This document shows, piece after piece, positions 27,607-35,489 of a stretch of 64,000 nucleotides of DNA (its first letter is position 1; every line of letters starts with the position of its first letter). Origin of the DNA: Deltaproteobacteria bacterium (GTDB lineage Bacteria; Myxococcota_A; UBA796; GCA-2862545). The notes under the pieces are model-generated. The model was not told the origin of the DNA and did no database searches. It was given only the letters and a program-made list of their open reading frames with translations. The stretch is from NCBI GenBank assembly GCA_006226595.1, contig SBGP01000095.1:62001-126000 (forward strand), read 5' to 3'. The position numbers and the translations under genes were made by a program.

Positions 27607-28281
27607 ATGAGCGCCGAGTACTCCCCTCTCGAGGCCGTCGTCCGCGCGCGCCGCTCCGTGCGTGGCTTCAAGCCCGACCCCGTGCCGCAGGAGGTCCTCC
27701 GCGAGGCCCTCGAGATGGCGCAGTGGGCACCGTCGAACTGCAACGTGCAGCCCTGGCGCGTGACCATCGCGAGCGGTGAGGCCCGCGATCGGCTGTCCAA
27801 GGCCATGGTCGACAAGTTCTACAGCGGGGCCTTCGACCCGCCGGACCACCCGGTCGAGATCTTCCACGACGAGTACCGCACCTGGCAGGTCGACTGCGCC
27901 AAGCGGCTGTATGGCGAGATGGGCGTCGAGCGCCACGACAAGGAGGGCCGGATCTGCGCGATGGCCCGGAACTACGAGCTGTTCGACGCCCCGCACGTCG
28001 CCATCGTGTGCATGGACAAGAAGTTCGGCGTCGGCACCGCGCTGACCGTCGGCATGTGGATGCAGACCTTCATGCTCGCGCTGACCGAGCGCGGCGTGGA
28101 CACCTGCGCGATGGCCGCCATGCGCAGCTACGCCGACACCATCCGCACGACCCTCGACATCCCCGAGAACCACGCCGTGCTGTGCGGCATCGCCATCGGC
28201 TACGAGGACGTCGAGGTCCCGGCCAACCGCACGCGCCAGCCCCGCGGTCCCCTCGAGGACAACGTCGCGTGGCGGAGCTGA
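27607..28281 (+). CDS. Nitroreductase-family FMN protein
   Basis: A 224-residue flavoprotein of the nitroreductase fold. RARRSVRGFKPD at the N-terminus is the FMN-phosphate-binding segment, WAPSNCNVQPWR follows as in the family, and the C-terminus has CGIAIGYEDVEVPANRTRQPR. The usual activity is NAD(P)H-dependent reduction of nitro- or quinone compounds; physiological substrate unknown. It lies 71 bases after the GFA-like gene and may belong to the same operon. It is of normal length with no oddity. Confidence 0.9.
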   Translation: MSAEYSPLEAVVRARRSVRGFKPDPVPQEVLREALEMAQWAPSNCNVQPWRVTIASGEARDRLSKAMVDKFYSGAFDPPDHPVEIFHDEYRTWQVDCAKRLYGEMGVERHDKEGRICAMARNYELFDAPHVAIVCMDKKFGVGTALTVGMWMQTFMLALTERGVDTCAMAAMRSYADTIRTTLDIPENHAVLCGIAIGYEDVEVPANRTRQPRGPLEDNVAWRS

Positions 28282-28336
28282 GCCCGGTGCACGCGCCGCT
28301 CCGGCGGCGACGGGCCGCGTCCTCCGAGGAGGCGCG

Positions 28337-29815
28337 GTGATCGCGCTGCTGCTCGGCCTGGCCTTCGGGGCGCCGGTCGACGAGCTCGACGCGGTGCTTC
28401 CGGATGCCCGCGCCGAGATCCCGCTCGACCGCACCCTTCGCTACGCCACGCCGGTCCCCGCGGTGCACAGCGACGGCAGCGAGTGGGTACTGCTGGTCAC
28501 CGCCCAGCTCGAGACGCTCGAGGTCTCCTGGTACGACGCCTCGCTCCAGCCCGTCGACGCGACGCTCGTCGACCTGCCGCGCGGCGCGGTGCTCCGCGAC
28601 TGGTACCAGGACGGTGACGCCGTGTTCGTCGCGTTCACCGGAGGCGGCCGCCGCGACGTGTGGATGGTCGAGCTGCCCGTGAAGCCGGGCCCCATCGGCG
28701 TGCAGGCGTTCACGGCCCCCAAGGCCTTCGCGCCGACCGAGCTCGTCGTCGATGGCGACGACATCTATCTCTACGGAAGCTTCGCCGTGCGCACCGCGGT
28801 CCTCCACGGACGCGCCGGCAGCCCCGGCTGGCTCGATCCCCTGCTCCTCGACGGCCTGCCCCGACGGGTCGAGCTGTCGCGCATGGCCACCAGCCCCCTC
28901 GGCGGCGTGGACCTGGTCGTCACCGAGCAGAAGCGCAGCCGCACGAGCTGGGTCGCAAACGCCAAGGACGGCGAGCTGTCCCTCGTCCAGGAGGTCCGCC
29001 GCGACAAGCACGAGCCCGTGCTCCGCGATGCCCAACGCCTCGAGGAGGACGACGGAAGGCTGGTGATCGGCACCTACGCCCAGCCCGGAGCCCGCGGGAC
29101 CGACGGCCTGTACGTCGGCCGCTACACCGCCGACGGCCGGCAGTGGCTGCGCACGCACCCGTTCATCGAGATGGAGGGCTTCTTCGACTTCCTCCCCGGG
29201 CGACGGGCCGAGCGCGCGAGCCGACGGGCCGAGCGACGAGCCGCCCGTGGCCGCACCGAGCTCGACTACCTGTTCCTGCTCCACGACCTGCGCGAGGTCG
29301 GGGACGACGTGCTCGTGGTCGCCGAGGCCTACAGCCCGGTGTACCGCACCGAGACGCGTACCGAGACGACCATGGTCAACGGGCGCGCCGTGACCCGCAC
29401 CGTCACCACGCAGGTCTTCGTCGGCTGGCAGCTGGCCCTGGGCCTGGCCGCCGCGGTCGACCGGGGCGGGGAGCTCGTGTGGACGCACTCACTCGAGGCC
29501 GGAGGCCTGTACACCACCCTCGACGAGCGCATCGCCGTCACCGTCGACGGCGAGGACGTGGGCCTCACCTACACCCGGGGTCCCCGGCTCGCGAGCCTGC
29601 GCATCGTCGACGGGGAGCGGGTCGCCGAGGCCGACGAGAAGCGCATGACCGGCGGCGAGATCCTCGCGGCGTGGCAGACCAGCGCCGAGCCGTGGGGACG
29701 CGGATTCCTGCTGTGGGGCATCCAGCGAGTGGCCGATGAGGGCGGGCGACGGCGTGTTTTCTTCTTGAGTCGCCTGGACCCCGAGCGACGCGATGCCGGT
29801 GAACCCGCACCGTAG
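28337..29815 (+). CDS. Exported uncharacterised protein, beta-propeller-like
   Basis: A 492-residue protein with GTG start preceded by GAGGAGG (28326-28332). A short signal peptide (MIALLLGLAFGAPVD) is followed by many repeated strand-rich units such as WVLLVTAQLETLEVSWYD and DVWMVELPV, giving the impression of a beta-propeller with about six blades. Around residues 293-310 there is a basic patch (RRAERASRRAERRAARGR). No enzyme motif is recognised. It follows the nitroreductase gene by 55 bases on the same strand. Confidence 0.65.
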   Translation: MIALLLGLAFGAPVDELDAVLPDARAEIPLDRTLRYATPVPAVHSDGSEWVLLVTAQLETLEVSWYDASLQPVDATLVDLPRGAVLRDWYQDGDAVFVAFTGGGRRDVWMVELPVKPGPIGVQAFTAPKAFAPTELVVDGDDIYLYGSFAVRTAVLHGRAGSPGWLDPLLLDGLPRRVELSRMATSPLGGVDLVVTEQKRSRTSWVANAKDGELSLVQEVRRDKHEPVLRDAQRLEEDDGRLVIGTYAQPGARGTDGLYVGRYTADGRQWLRTHPFIEMEGFFDFLPGRRAERASRRAERRAARGRTELDYLFLLHDLREVGDDVLVVAEAYSPVYRTETRTETTMVNGRAVTRTVTTQVFVGWQLALGLAAAVDRGGELVWTHSLEAGGLYTTLDERIAVTVDGEDVGLTYTRGPRLASLRIVDGERVAEADEKRMTGGEILAAWQTSAEPWGRGFLLWGIQRVADEGGRRRVFFLSRLDPERRDAGEPAP

Positions 29816-29910
29816 GCTGGCTCAGCACGACCGCCGATGATTCGACACAGAAAAACCCCGCTTTCTTGTTGCCGTGTGACTGGGGTTCGCTTACCCTCTG
29901 GATGTTCCCT

Positions 29911-29924
29911 GGGCGTGCGCGCCC
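29911..29924 (+). promoter_or_regulatory. Leader hairpin of the 33-aa ORF
   Basis: GGGCG-TGCG-CGCCC forms a perfect 5-bp stem with a 4-base loop, 14 bases before the SD of the small ORF at 29950. A weak promoter-like pair, TTGCCG (29869) and TACCCT (29892) with 17-base spacing, lies upstream. Confidence 0.35.
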
Positions 29925-29949
29925 GACCTGTCCACCGCGGAGGTCTCCC

Positions 29950-30051
29950 ATGACCTGCAACATCTGCGAAAAGCACCCCAGAAGCTCTGTGAAGCAGCCG
30001 GCCGTGTACGCGGTGCGCTTTGGCGGTCTGGACGACGAGGTCCCTCGGTAG
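29950..30051 (+). CDS. Very small protein, 33 residues, C-x2-C-x2-H
   Basis: A 33-residue ORF starting MTCNICEKHPRSSVKQ and ending VRFGGLDDEVPR. GGAGG lies six bases before the ATG, a textbook position, and a strong intrinsic terminator follows 26 bases after the stop, so this is a compact transcription unit. Cys3, Cys6 and His9 could form half of a small zinc site. The part AVRFGGLDD is reminiscent of TVRYGRMER in the next small ORF. Function unknown. Confidence 0.55.
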   Translation: MTCNICEKHPRSSVKQPAVYAVRFGGLDDEVPR

Positions 30052-30076
30052 GTTCGACGAAAGGTTCGACCCGCCG

Positions 30077-30105
30077 AGGCCTCCGCGATTCGCGGGGGCC
30101 TTTTT
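30077..30105 (+). terminator. Strong rho-independent terminator
   Basis: AGGCCTCCGCG pairs with CGCGGGGGCCT (11 base pairs including one G-T wobble) around the loop ATT, and the 3' arm runs into five T. It ends the 33-aa ORF transcript. Confidence 0.88.
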
Positions 30106-30151
30106 CGTTGTCGCACCTGGCGCTGAAAGCACGCTGACAACCGATTGAACG

Positions 30152-30191
30152 CCTGTCGAGACGAACCACACATCGCTGTGGCGTGGACAGG
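30152..30191 (+). ncRNA. Nested stem-loop, candidate structured RNA
   Basis: CCTGTC (30152-30157) pairs with GACAGG (30186-30191), enclosing CCACA/TGTGG (30166-30170 and 30177-30181). The interior loops are AC/GA rich. It sits in the 349-base gap between the terminator and the 72-aa ORF, which otherwise holds only GCCCGTACGGGC (30324-30335) and the leader hairpin. Strand and function are not established. Confidence 0.35.
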
Positions 30192-30356
30192 TCTGTGTTG
30201 AATTTGGTGCGACATATGGGGATTCACCGAGAAGAACGCCAGTGGTGCAAGAAGCCATTCTCTCCTCTCCCGCTGGCCTCGGATCGGGACGCCCCGCGTC
30301 GCTGTTGTTGATTGTTGAAGATGGCCCGTACGGGCTTGTTGTTGAGTCGTCGAGGT

Positions 30357-30380
30357 CCCCCCGGCAGCCATGCCGGGGGG
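30357..30380 (+). promoter_or_regulatory. Perfect 10-bp hairpin before the 72-aa ORF
   Basis: CCCCCCGGCA and TGCCGGGGGG form a perfect stem around GCCA, nine bases before the SD (GGAGG, 30390-30394). It is too stable to be chance-level in a leader and could be an attenuator, a stability element, or a terminator without T-run. Confidence 0.5.
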
Positions 30381-30400
30381 CCACTTCCCGGAGGTGCGCG

Positions 30401-30619
30401 ATGCGCATCCTGCACGTTCCCCGCCACGAGCGGGTGGCTACGGTTCGCTACGGCCGCATGGAGCGCTTCGTCGAGGCGCCGGTTCGCGGAGGTCTCGACC
30501 CGTGGCGCCTCGCGGTCCCCGTGACCGCGGAGCCGCGCGCCGAGGGCGACGAGGAGAAGGACTCCAGCTCCGACCAGGTGACAGCGGATCGGGGGGAGCA
30601 ACCGATCCGCGCTGCCTGA
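30401..30619 (+). CDS. Small acidic/basic protein, 72 residues
   Basis: A 72-residue ORF starting MRILHVPRHERVATVRYGRM; GGAGG is six bases before the ATG, exactly as in the 33-aa ORF upstream. The first 45 residues look folded (alternating strands, FVEAPVRGGLDPWRLAVPV), and the rest is a charged tail (EGDEEKDSSSDQ). No signal peptide or membrane segment. It might be a paralogue or functional partner of the 33-aa ORF. Function unknown. Confidence 0.5.
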   Translation: MRILHVPRHERVATVRYGRMERFVEAPVRGGLDPWRLAVPVTAEPRAEGDEEKDSSSDQVTADRGEQPIRAA

Positions 30620-30660
30620 GGCGCGCGCCTGCTCAGCGCACCCGTGCCGGACTCGCGCCT

Positions 30661-31191
30661 TCAGCGCGGCGGGGGCGGGGGTCCTGGCAGTGCCTCCTTC
30701 GGCGGCGGCGGGCCCTTGGGCGGCGGTGCAAAGGGCTTGCCGTGCACCGCGCGGTCCGCGAGGGCCATCACCTGCTCGGGGTTCTCCCCCGCGCCGAGAA
30801 CTACCCAGCGTCCGCCGTGCGACACGAGCACCGCGTGTACCGCGTCGACCTGGCGACCATCGCCGGCCACGACCCCAGCCCGCACGATCCACGCGGGCCC
30901 CTCGGTGTGCTTGGCCAGCGTGTCCGGATCGGGCACGAGGCGCCAACCCTCGCTCTTCGCCTGGCCGGCCACGGCCTCACCCGACAGGCCGCTGCCACCG
31001 ACGAGGTTGTGGTCCCAGCCCTCCGGGTGCCACGCGGCCTTGAACCGCGGGATGTCGCGGCTCGCGATGGCCTCGGCCATCTCGTGGAACGGGGCCAGCT
31101 GCGGCGCGGGGGCAGGCGCTGCCGGCGGCGGCCCGGGCGGTGCCGGCGGCGGGGCCGCGACGGCCTGGAGTGCGAGCCACAGGGCGATCAT
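30661..31191 (-). CDS. Exported Pro-rich protein
   Basis: A 176-residue protein with a short signal peptide (MIALWLALQAVAA) and Pro/Ala-rich segments at both ends (PPPAPPGPPPAAPAPAP; the C-terminus ends in PPPPPR). The central 110 residues look like a small alpha+beta fold (AEAIASRDIPRFKAAWHPEGW, AVLVSHGGRWVVLGAG) in the style of SnoaL/NTF2-like domains. Its start overlaps the stop of the stand-alone LysR HTH by four bases, so it is translated from the same mRNA. Function unknown. Confidence 0.6.
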   Translation of the reverse strand: MIALWLALQAVAAPPPAPPGPPPAAPAPAPQLAPFHEMAEAIASRDIPRFKAAWHPEGWDHNLVGGSGLSGEAVAGQAKSEGWRLVPDPDTLAKHTEGPAWIVRAGVVAGDGRQVDAVHAVLVSHGGRWVVLGAGENPEQVMALADRAVHGKPFAPPPKGPPPPKEALPGPPPPPR

Positions 31192-31445
31192 GGGTCCTCC
31201 ACATGGGTGCGCAGCCGGTCGACGGCGGCGAGGATCTGGCGGGCCTCGGCGACGACGCGCTCCCCCGCGGGAGTCGGACGCATGCCGCGGGGCAGACGCT
31301 CGAAGAGCACGGTGCCGAGCTCGTGCTCGAGGGCCTGGAGGCGCCGGGTCAGCGGCGGCTGGGAGATGTGCAGCCGACGCGCCGCGCGCACGAGTGCGCC
31401 CTCTTCGGCAATGGCGACCACGGTCTCGAGCTGTTCCAGGGACAT
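31188..31445 (-). CDS. Stand-alone LysR-type HTH protein
   Basis: An 85-residue protein consisting only of the LysR winged-HTH: MSLEQLETVVAIAEEGAL, then AARRLHISQPPLTRRLQALE and LFERLPRGMRPTPAGE, ending shortly after the linker helix. The effector-binding domain (about 200 residues in normal LysR proteins) is absent in every frame downstream, where instead the exported Pro-rich gene begins with a 4-base overlap. It could still bind DNA as a dimer through the linker helix, or be a remnant. The intact HTH sequence argues that it is still under selection. Confidence 0.75.
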   Translation of the reverse strand: MSLEQLETVVAIAEEGALVRAARRLHISQPPLTRRLQALEHELGTVLFERLPRGMRPTPAGERVVAEARQILAAVDRLRTHVEDP

Positions 31446-31464
31446 GCGGCCATCATGCCATGCG

Positions 31465-31899
31465 CTACTCGAAGGTGTAGCTGTCCGCGAAGGTCGCCTT
31501 CACCTTGCGACCGCCCTCGCGAACCGGCTCCCAGCGCGCTTCCTGGATGGCCTCGAGCATGCACGCGTGAAACAGCGTCGGGCAGTTGAGGAAGCGCAGG
31601 TCGTAGGCGTAGCCCTTCTCGTCGAGGAACACGCGGTACGCGCACCGGGTCGGCTCGGGGTAGCGCACGGAGGCCTCGATGGGCGGGTGCGGCTTGAGGA
31701 GCCGGCGCGGGACCACGTCGTTGCGGTGCACACGCTCGACGCCCTCGAAGACCTCGCGCTCGATCTTGCCTTCGAGCTGCTCGCCGAGCTCGAGCGCCTT
31801 GCGAAGGCGCGCACAGAACTCCTCGGAGCCGTCGCACTCGAAGGAGGGCTCGGCAGCGGGTTCCTGGGCCAGGGCAGCGACGAGGAGCAGAGACAGCAT
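31465..31899 (-). CDS. Exported protein with TonB-C-like domain
   Basis: About 144 residues with a signal peptide (MLSLLLVAALAQEP). After a Cys-containing helical part, residues 75-144 follow the TonB C-terminal pattern: ASVRYPEPTRCAYRVFLDEKG, then HACMLEAIQEARWEPV and KVKATFADSYTFE. Cys pairs may form disulfides. TonB-C-like modules without the TM anchor occur in many exported myxobacterial proteins; whether this one binds an outer-membrane partner is inference. I chose ATG 31899 because GGAG lies five bases upstream; a GTG two codons earlier is possible. It is 19 bases upstream of the LysR-HTH gene on the same strand. Confidence 0.65.
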   Translation of the reverse strand: MLSLLLVAALAQEPAAEPSFECDGSEEFCARLRKALELGEQLEGKIEREVFEGVERVHRNDVVPRRLLKPHPPIEASVRYPEPTRCAYRVFLDEKGYAYDLRFLNCPTLFHACMLEAIQEARWEPVREGGRKVKATFADSYTFE

Positions 31900-32005
31900 G
31901 GGCACTCCAGTGGGCGCTCACCATACCCGCGAAGCAGGCGGTGTCATCCCTCCGGAGTGTGCGAATCGTGCAATGACCCGGCCGACTTCGCCGGGTCGGG
32001 ACCGC

Positions 32006-32941
32006 CTAGTCCGGCAGATCGAAGGCGAAGTCGATCTCGTCGCCGAGCTCGCTCTCGAGGTAGGCCTTGAGCCGCTTCTTGATGCGCGCTTCGAGCTGAC
32101 GCACCCGCTCCTTGCTCACCTCGAACTCTTCGCCGAGCTGCGACAGACTCACCGGGTCCTGAGCCACCATGCGCCGCGACCAGATGATCTTCTCGCGGTC
32201 GTCGGTGATGCTCTCGGCGAAGGCCGCCAGCTTCTGCTGGAGGATGGCTCCGAGCTCGTGACGCGCGGCCTGCTCGTCGACCGGGGTCGCGCCCACCTCG
32301 GGCACCACCTCGGCCAGCGTGCGTCCCTCGTCCTCGCCGCTCGCGGGGGCGTGGAAGGACAGAGCCGGCGCCCGCATGTGCTGGTCCACGGCGTGGACTT
32401 CCTTCTCGGACACGCCCAGGCGGTCGGCGAGCACCTTGGTGGTCGGGTCGATGCCTTCCTGGATCAGGCGGTCGCGCTCCTTCTGCAGCTGGAAGAACAG
32501 CTTGCGGCCAGCCCGCGTCGATCCCAGCCGCACGAGGCGGAAGTTGTCGAGCAGGAAGCGGAGGATCATCGCGCGAATCCAGTACTGGGCGTAGCTGGAG
32601 AAGCGGATCTCCCGGTAGGGATCGTAGCGGGACAGCGCCTCGACCAGGCCGACGTTGCCCTCCTGGATGAGGTCCAGCACGTTGGCCCACTGGCGGTGGT
32701 ACTGGAACGCGATCTTGATCACGAGCCGCAGGTTCGCGGTGACGAGCTTCTCGGCGGCCTCGGCATCGCCATGCTCGACGAAGGCCACGGCGGCTTCGCG
32801 CTCTTCTTCCGCCGAGAGCAGCGGATAGCGGCGCACCTCGGCCAGGTAGTGCGAGAGCAGGTCCCGGCTCTTGGTGACGCCCTTGGGCGGCGGCTTGAGA
32901 CCCGTGAGGTTGCTCGGCACGGGGCGGGTTTCGTCGGCCAT
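32006..32941 (-). CDS. rpoH: RNA polymerase sigma factor, RpoH (sigma-32) type
   Basis: A 311-residue sigma-70-family factor. Region 2 is NLRLVIKIAFQYHRQWANVLDLIQEGNVGL-like (here cited only in part: DLIQEGNVGLVEALSRYDP), followed by RFSSYAQYWIRAMI and the RpoH-type STRAGRKLFFQLQKE. Region 4 has LSQLGEEFEVSKERVRQLEA as the HTH. Region 1.1 is absent, as in heat-shock-type sigmas. Myxobacteria have several such RpoH-like factors (SigB-D type) used in development and stress, so the exact regulon is unknown. The start overlaps the stop of the phosphatase gene upstream by one base. Confidence 0.88.
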   Translation of the reverse strand: MADETRPVPSNLTGLKPPPKGVTKSRDLLSHYLAEVRRYPLLSAEEEREAAVAFVEHGDAEAAEKLVTANLRLVIKIAFQYHRQWANVLDLIQEGNVGLVEALSRYDPYREIRFSSYAQYWIRAMILRFLLDNFRLVRLGSTRAGRKLFFQLQKERDRLIQEGIDPTTKVLADRLGVSEKEVHAVDQHMRAPALSFHAPASGEDEGRTLAEVVPEVGATPVDEQAARHELGAILQQKLAAFAESITDDREKIIWSRRMVAQDPVSLSQLGEEFEVSKERVRQLEARIKKRLKAYLESELGDEIDFAFDLPD

Positions 32942-33705
32942 CAGAGCTCCGAAAGACTGGCGAGAAGCGGCGTGAGGTGGTCGAGAGCGTGCGCGGAGCC
33001 GGCCATCAGCGGCTTCGGCGCGGCCACGGGATCGAGGGCATGTCCAGCGAGGTCCTGCACCCTTCCGCCGACCTCTTCGATGAGGAGTATGCCCGCTCCC
33101 ACGTCCCACAGCTCCCAGAATGGAATGACTGTAGCCACCGATCCGCCGGCGGCTACCTGTGCGAGGTGAATCGCCGAGGATCCGAGGCAGCGCACCTTGC
33201 CCTTCCAGCCGAAGGGCGGGAGGTTGTGAAAGCGCGACGGCACGCAGATCGAGTGGCGCTTCGTCAGCTGTGCATCGGCGAGAGCGGCCATGCGACGCTC
33301 GTCGCGCCAGGCTCCCCGACCCTTGCCGGCGAACCAGTGCTCACGCACGCGCGGCAGGTGCAGCGCGCCCATCGCGAGCGCACCGTTGTCGACGAGGCAC
33401 ACGGTCGGGCCCCAGGTCGGCAGGCGCTCGAGGAACGCGGCGGTGCCATCGATGGGGTCGACATACCAGCGTCCCCCGGACCCGGCGATCGCCTCACCCT
33501 CCTCGCTGATCACCGCCACCCCAGGAAACAGCTTGGCGAGTCCCTCGACGAGGATCTCGGAGGCGGCCTTGTCGGCTTCGGTGACCTCGCTGCCGTCGCC
33601 CTTGAGCTCGGCAGTGACGCGACCGAAGCGCTCCAGGGCCGCGTTTCCGGCTCGTTCGAGCAGCTGGGCGAGGGCGCGGGCTTCGGCGGGGGGTGCGGAG
33701 AGCAT
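32941..33705 (-). CDS. Inositol-monophosphatase-family phosphatase
   Basis: A 254-residue protein with the Li+-sensitive phosphatase motifs: E68-E69 (ISEEGE), D83-P-I-D86-G-T88 (YVDPIDGTAAF) and W200-D201-V-G-A-G. The family includes inositol monophosphatase, CysQ/PAP phosphatase and histidinol-phosphatase HisN, which eye-reading cannot separate. A CysQ-like role would fit the sulfate-assimilation genes in this window, but these lie 26 kb away. Translation is coupled to rpoH (TGATG overlap). Confidence 0.85.
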   Translation of the reverse strand: MLSAPPAEARALAQLLERAGNAALERFGRVTAELKGDGSEVTEADKAASEILVEGLAKLFPGVAVISEEGEAIAGSGGRWYVDPIDGTAAFLERLPTWGPTVCLVDNGALAMGALHLPRVREHWFAGKGRGAWRDERRMAALADAQLTKRHSICVPSRFHNLPPFGWKGKVRCLGSSAIHLAQVAAGGSVATVIPFWELWDVGAGILLIEEVGGRVQDLAGHALDPVAAPKPLMAGSAHALDHLTPLLASLSEL

Positions 33706-33766
33706 GGGACAGTGGCTTAACGCGGTGCCCGCCACGGGGACGCGCTACCCTCCACCGGGAGGTCGA

Positions 33767-34213
33767 ATGCTCGACGAGTTCCGCGAGTTCGCGGTCAAGG
33801 GCAATGTGGTCGACATGGCCGTCGGTGTGATGATTGGTGCGGCGTTCTCGGGCGTGGTGAAGTCGCTCGTCGACGACCTGGTGATGCCGCTGTTCGGGCT
33901 GGTGCTGGGCAACCTCGACTACTCCGAGCGCTTCCTCATCCTCCGCGAGGGCGATCCCGAAGGGCCCTACGCGACCCTCGCCGCGGCACGCGAGTCCGGC
34001 GCGCTGCTCCTCACCTACGGCAACTTCGCGAACGCGGTGGTCCAGTTCTTCCTGATCTCGCTCGCGCTGTTCCTGGTCGTGCGGTGGATCAACCGCCTGC
34101 GTCGCCCAGAGACGCCGGACGCGCCGGCCACCAAGGCCTGCCCGTTCTGCAAGACGCCGATCCACCGCGAGGCCCAGCGCTGCCCGCAGTGCACCTCGGA
34201 GCTCGCTGCGTGA
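33767..34213 (+). CDS. mscL: Large-conductance mechanosensitive channel with zinc-ribbon tail
   Basis: A 148-residue MscL: FREFAVKGNVVDMAVGVMIG and GAAFSGVVKSLVDDLVMP form TM1, and FANAVVQFFLISLALFLVV forms TM2 after the periplasmic loop. The protein opens under hypo-osmotic membrane tension. The C-terminus, usually a short helical bundle, is extended by C125-P-F-C128 ... C139-P-Q-C142, a four-Cys zinc ribbon. SD GGGAGG lies upstream. The stop overlaps the next start (GTGA), so the channel is co-translated with a small membrane protein. Confidence 0.92.
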   Translation: MLDEFREFAVKGNVVDMAVGVMIGAAFSGVVKSLVDDLVMPLFGLVLGNLDYSERFLILREGDPEGPYATLAAARESGALLLTYGNFANAVVQFFLISLALFLVVRWINRLRRPETPDAPATKACPFCKTPIHREAQRCPQCTSELAA

Positions 34214-34608
34214 GCGACCCGTTCGCGCCCCCTGCCCCGTCGAACATCGCCCTGCCCGTGTGCGGAGCGGGTGCCGGCCACTTGTCCCGCGGACGCTTCA
34301 AGGCCCTTCTCATCGCCCTCAGCGGCGGTCTCGGCGGCGTGTTGTGCCTGGTCGGGCTGCTGGCGATGGCCAACGATGCCGGTCCCTACGCACTGATCGT
34401 CGGGGTATGCGGCGTGGCGACCGCGGTGTTCAGCCACCAGTTCGGGACCTGGCGTCACGTGCATCGGGCGCGCAGCGGCCACCACACGATGTTCGCGATG
34501 TGGGTCGGACCCGGGTTCACGAGCGTGCGCACGACGAACCGACTGCTCGCCGAGCACCTGCGCAAGCCGCACGCGAGCATCGCCACGGTGACCGAGCAGC
34601 GCCGCTAG
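34210..34608 (+). CDS. Small membrane protein coupled to mscL
   Basis: A 132-residue protein with two predicted membrane helices (about residues 35-58 and 63-80) and a basic C-terminal half (HHTMFAMWVGPGFTSVRT). A GTG start overlaps the mscL stop by four bases. I do not recognise the family; co-translation suggests that it acts with MscL or in the same osmotic response, which is inference. It converges with the TPR gene, whose stop overlaps its end. Confidence 0.65.
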   Translation: MSDPFAPPAPSNIALPVCGAGAGHLSRGRFKALLIALSGGLGGVLCLVGLLAMANDAGPYALIVGVCGVATAVFSHQFGTWRHVHRARSGHHTMFAMWVGPGFTSVRTTNRLLAEHLRKPHASIATVTEQRR

Positions 34609-35489
34609 CCCTCGCCGGTCCGCAGCTTCTCGAACAGCTCGGCCCCACCGGGAATCGCCGCATCGAGCCGCGCCCTCCCCCGTTGGCGGGTCGCGGCGAC
34701 GAAGCTCGCGCCGAGGATGGCGACGGCGAGCACGCCACACCACGCGGGGGGCCAGTTCATGGCCACGCACACGGTAGCGGCGATGACGACCAGCGCGAGC
34801 AGCGCCGCGAGGTCGGCGGGCCACGCGGAGACCACGTTGCCGAGCTCGATGACCTTGACCCGAAAGTCGGCGCGGGTCGGGTCCTGGCGGAAGCCGCGCG
34901 CGTAGGCGCCGAAGCTGGCGGGCGGATCGCGGGACTCGAGCACGTACCCCAGCGAGTACAGGGCCCCGAGGTGAAGTGGGTCACAGGCCACGCCGCGGCG
35001 GGCCAGGCGCTCGGCCTCGTCGAAGCGGCCGAGCGAGAACGCCACGCGAGCCCACTGCGCGTAGATCGCAGGCTCCTCGGGGGCGAGCTCGGCGGCGCGG
35101 GTCAGCGCCTCGTCGGCATCCTCCTCGCGGTACAGGTTGCGGAAGCAGCGCGCGAGACGCGCATAGCTTCGCCACTCCTGGGGTTGGAGCGCCGCAGCCT
35201 TCTCGGCGGCCTGGAGCGCGTCTACGTGCCGCCCGAGCCCGCTCAGGGCGACGCTGCGCAGGCGATGGCCCCAGCCGCTGTCGCGAAAGCCCAGGCCCTT
35301 CTCGGCGTGCACCAGGGCTTCCTCGTACTGCTCGTCGTCGACGAGCGCGCGGGCCGCCGAGAACCAGCCGTCGGCATGGGTCGGATCCGCGGCGATGGCG
35401 GCGCGCGCCTCTTCGAGCGCACGATCGCGCTTGCCGAGGTCCGAGAGGATCTCGGCTCGGCGATGGTGGCGCTCGGCCTCGTCCCTCAC
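34605..35489 (-). CDS. TPR protein with C-terminal membrane anchor
   Basis: A 294-residue protein with about five TPR-like repeats (residues 1-205; for example DRALEEARAAIAADPTHADG and DADEALTRAAELAPEEPAIY) and two hydrophobic segments near residues 226-246 and 248-266 (ADLAALLALVVIAATVCVA and CGVLAVAILGASFVAA). It starts with GTG and overlaps the AAA+ stop by four bases, so it is co-translated with that ATPase. A membrane-tethered TPR scaffold paired with a TPR-AAA+ ATPase suggests a complex at the inner membrane; the substrate is unknown. Confidence 0.75.
   Translation of the reverse strand: MRDEAERHHRRAEILSDLGKRDRALEEARAAIAADPTHADGWFSAARALVDDEQYEEALVHAEKGLGFRDSGWGHRLRSVALSGLGRHVDALQAAEKAAALQPQEWRSYARLARCFRNLYREEDADEALTRAAELAPEEPAIYAQWARVAFSLGRFDEAERLARRGVACDPLHLGALYSLGYVLESRDPPASFGAYARGFRQDPTRADFRVKVIELGNVVSAWPADLAALLALVVIAATVCVAMNWPPAWCGVLAVAILGASFVAATRQRGRARLDAAIPGGAELFEKLRTGEG

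Noticed and set aside
30052-30400. A tRNA or known riboswitch in the small-ORF gap
   Set aside because: GGTTCGA occurs near 30050-30070 but no acceptor stem, anticodon arm or 3' matching arm can be drawn; no recognised riboswitch core is present.
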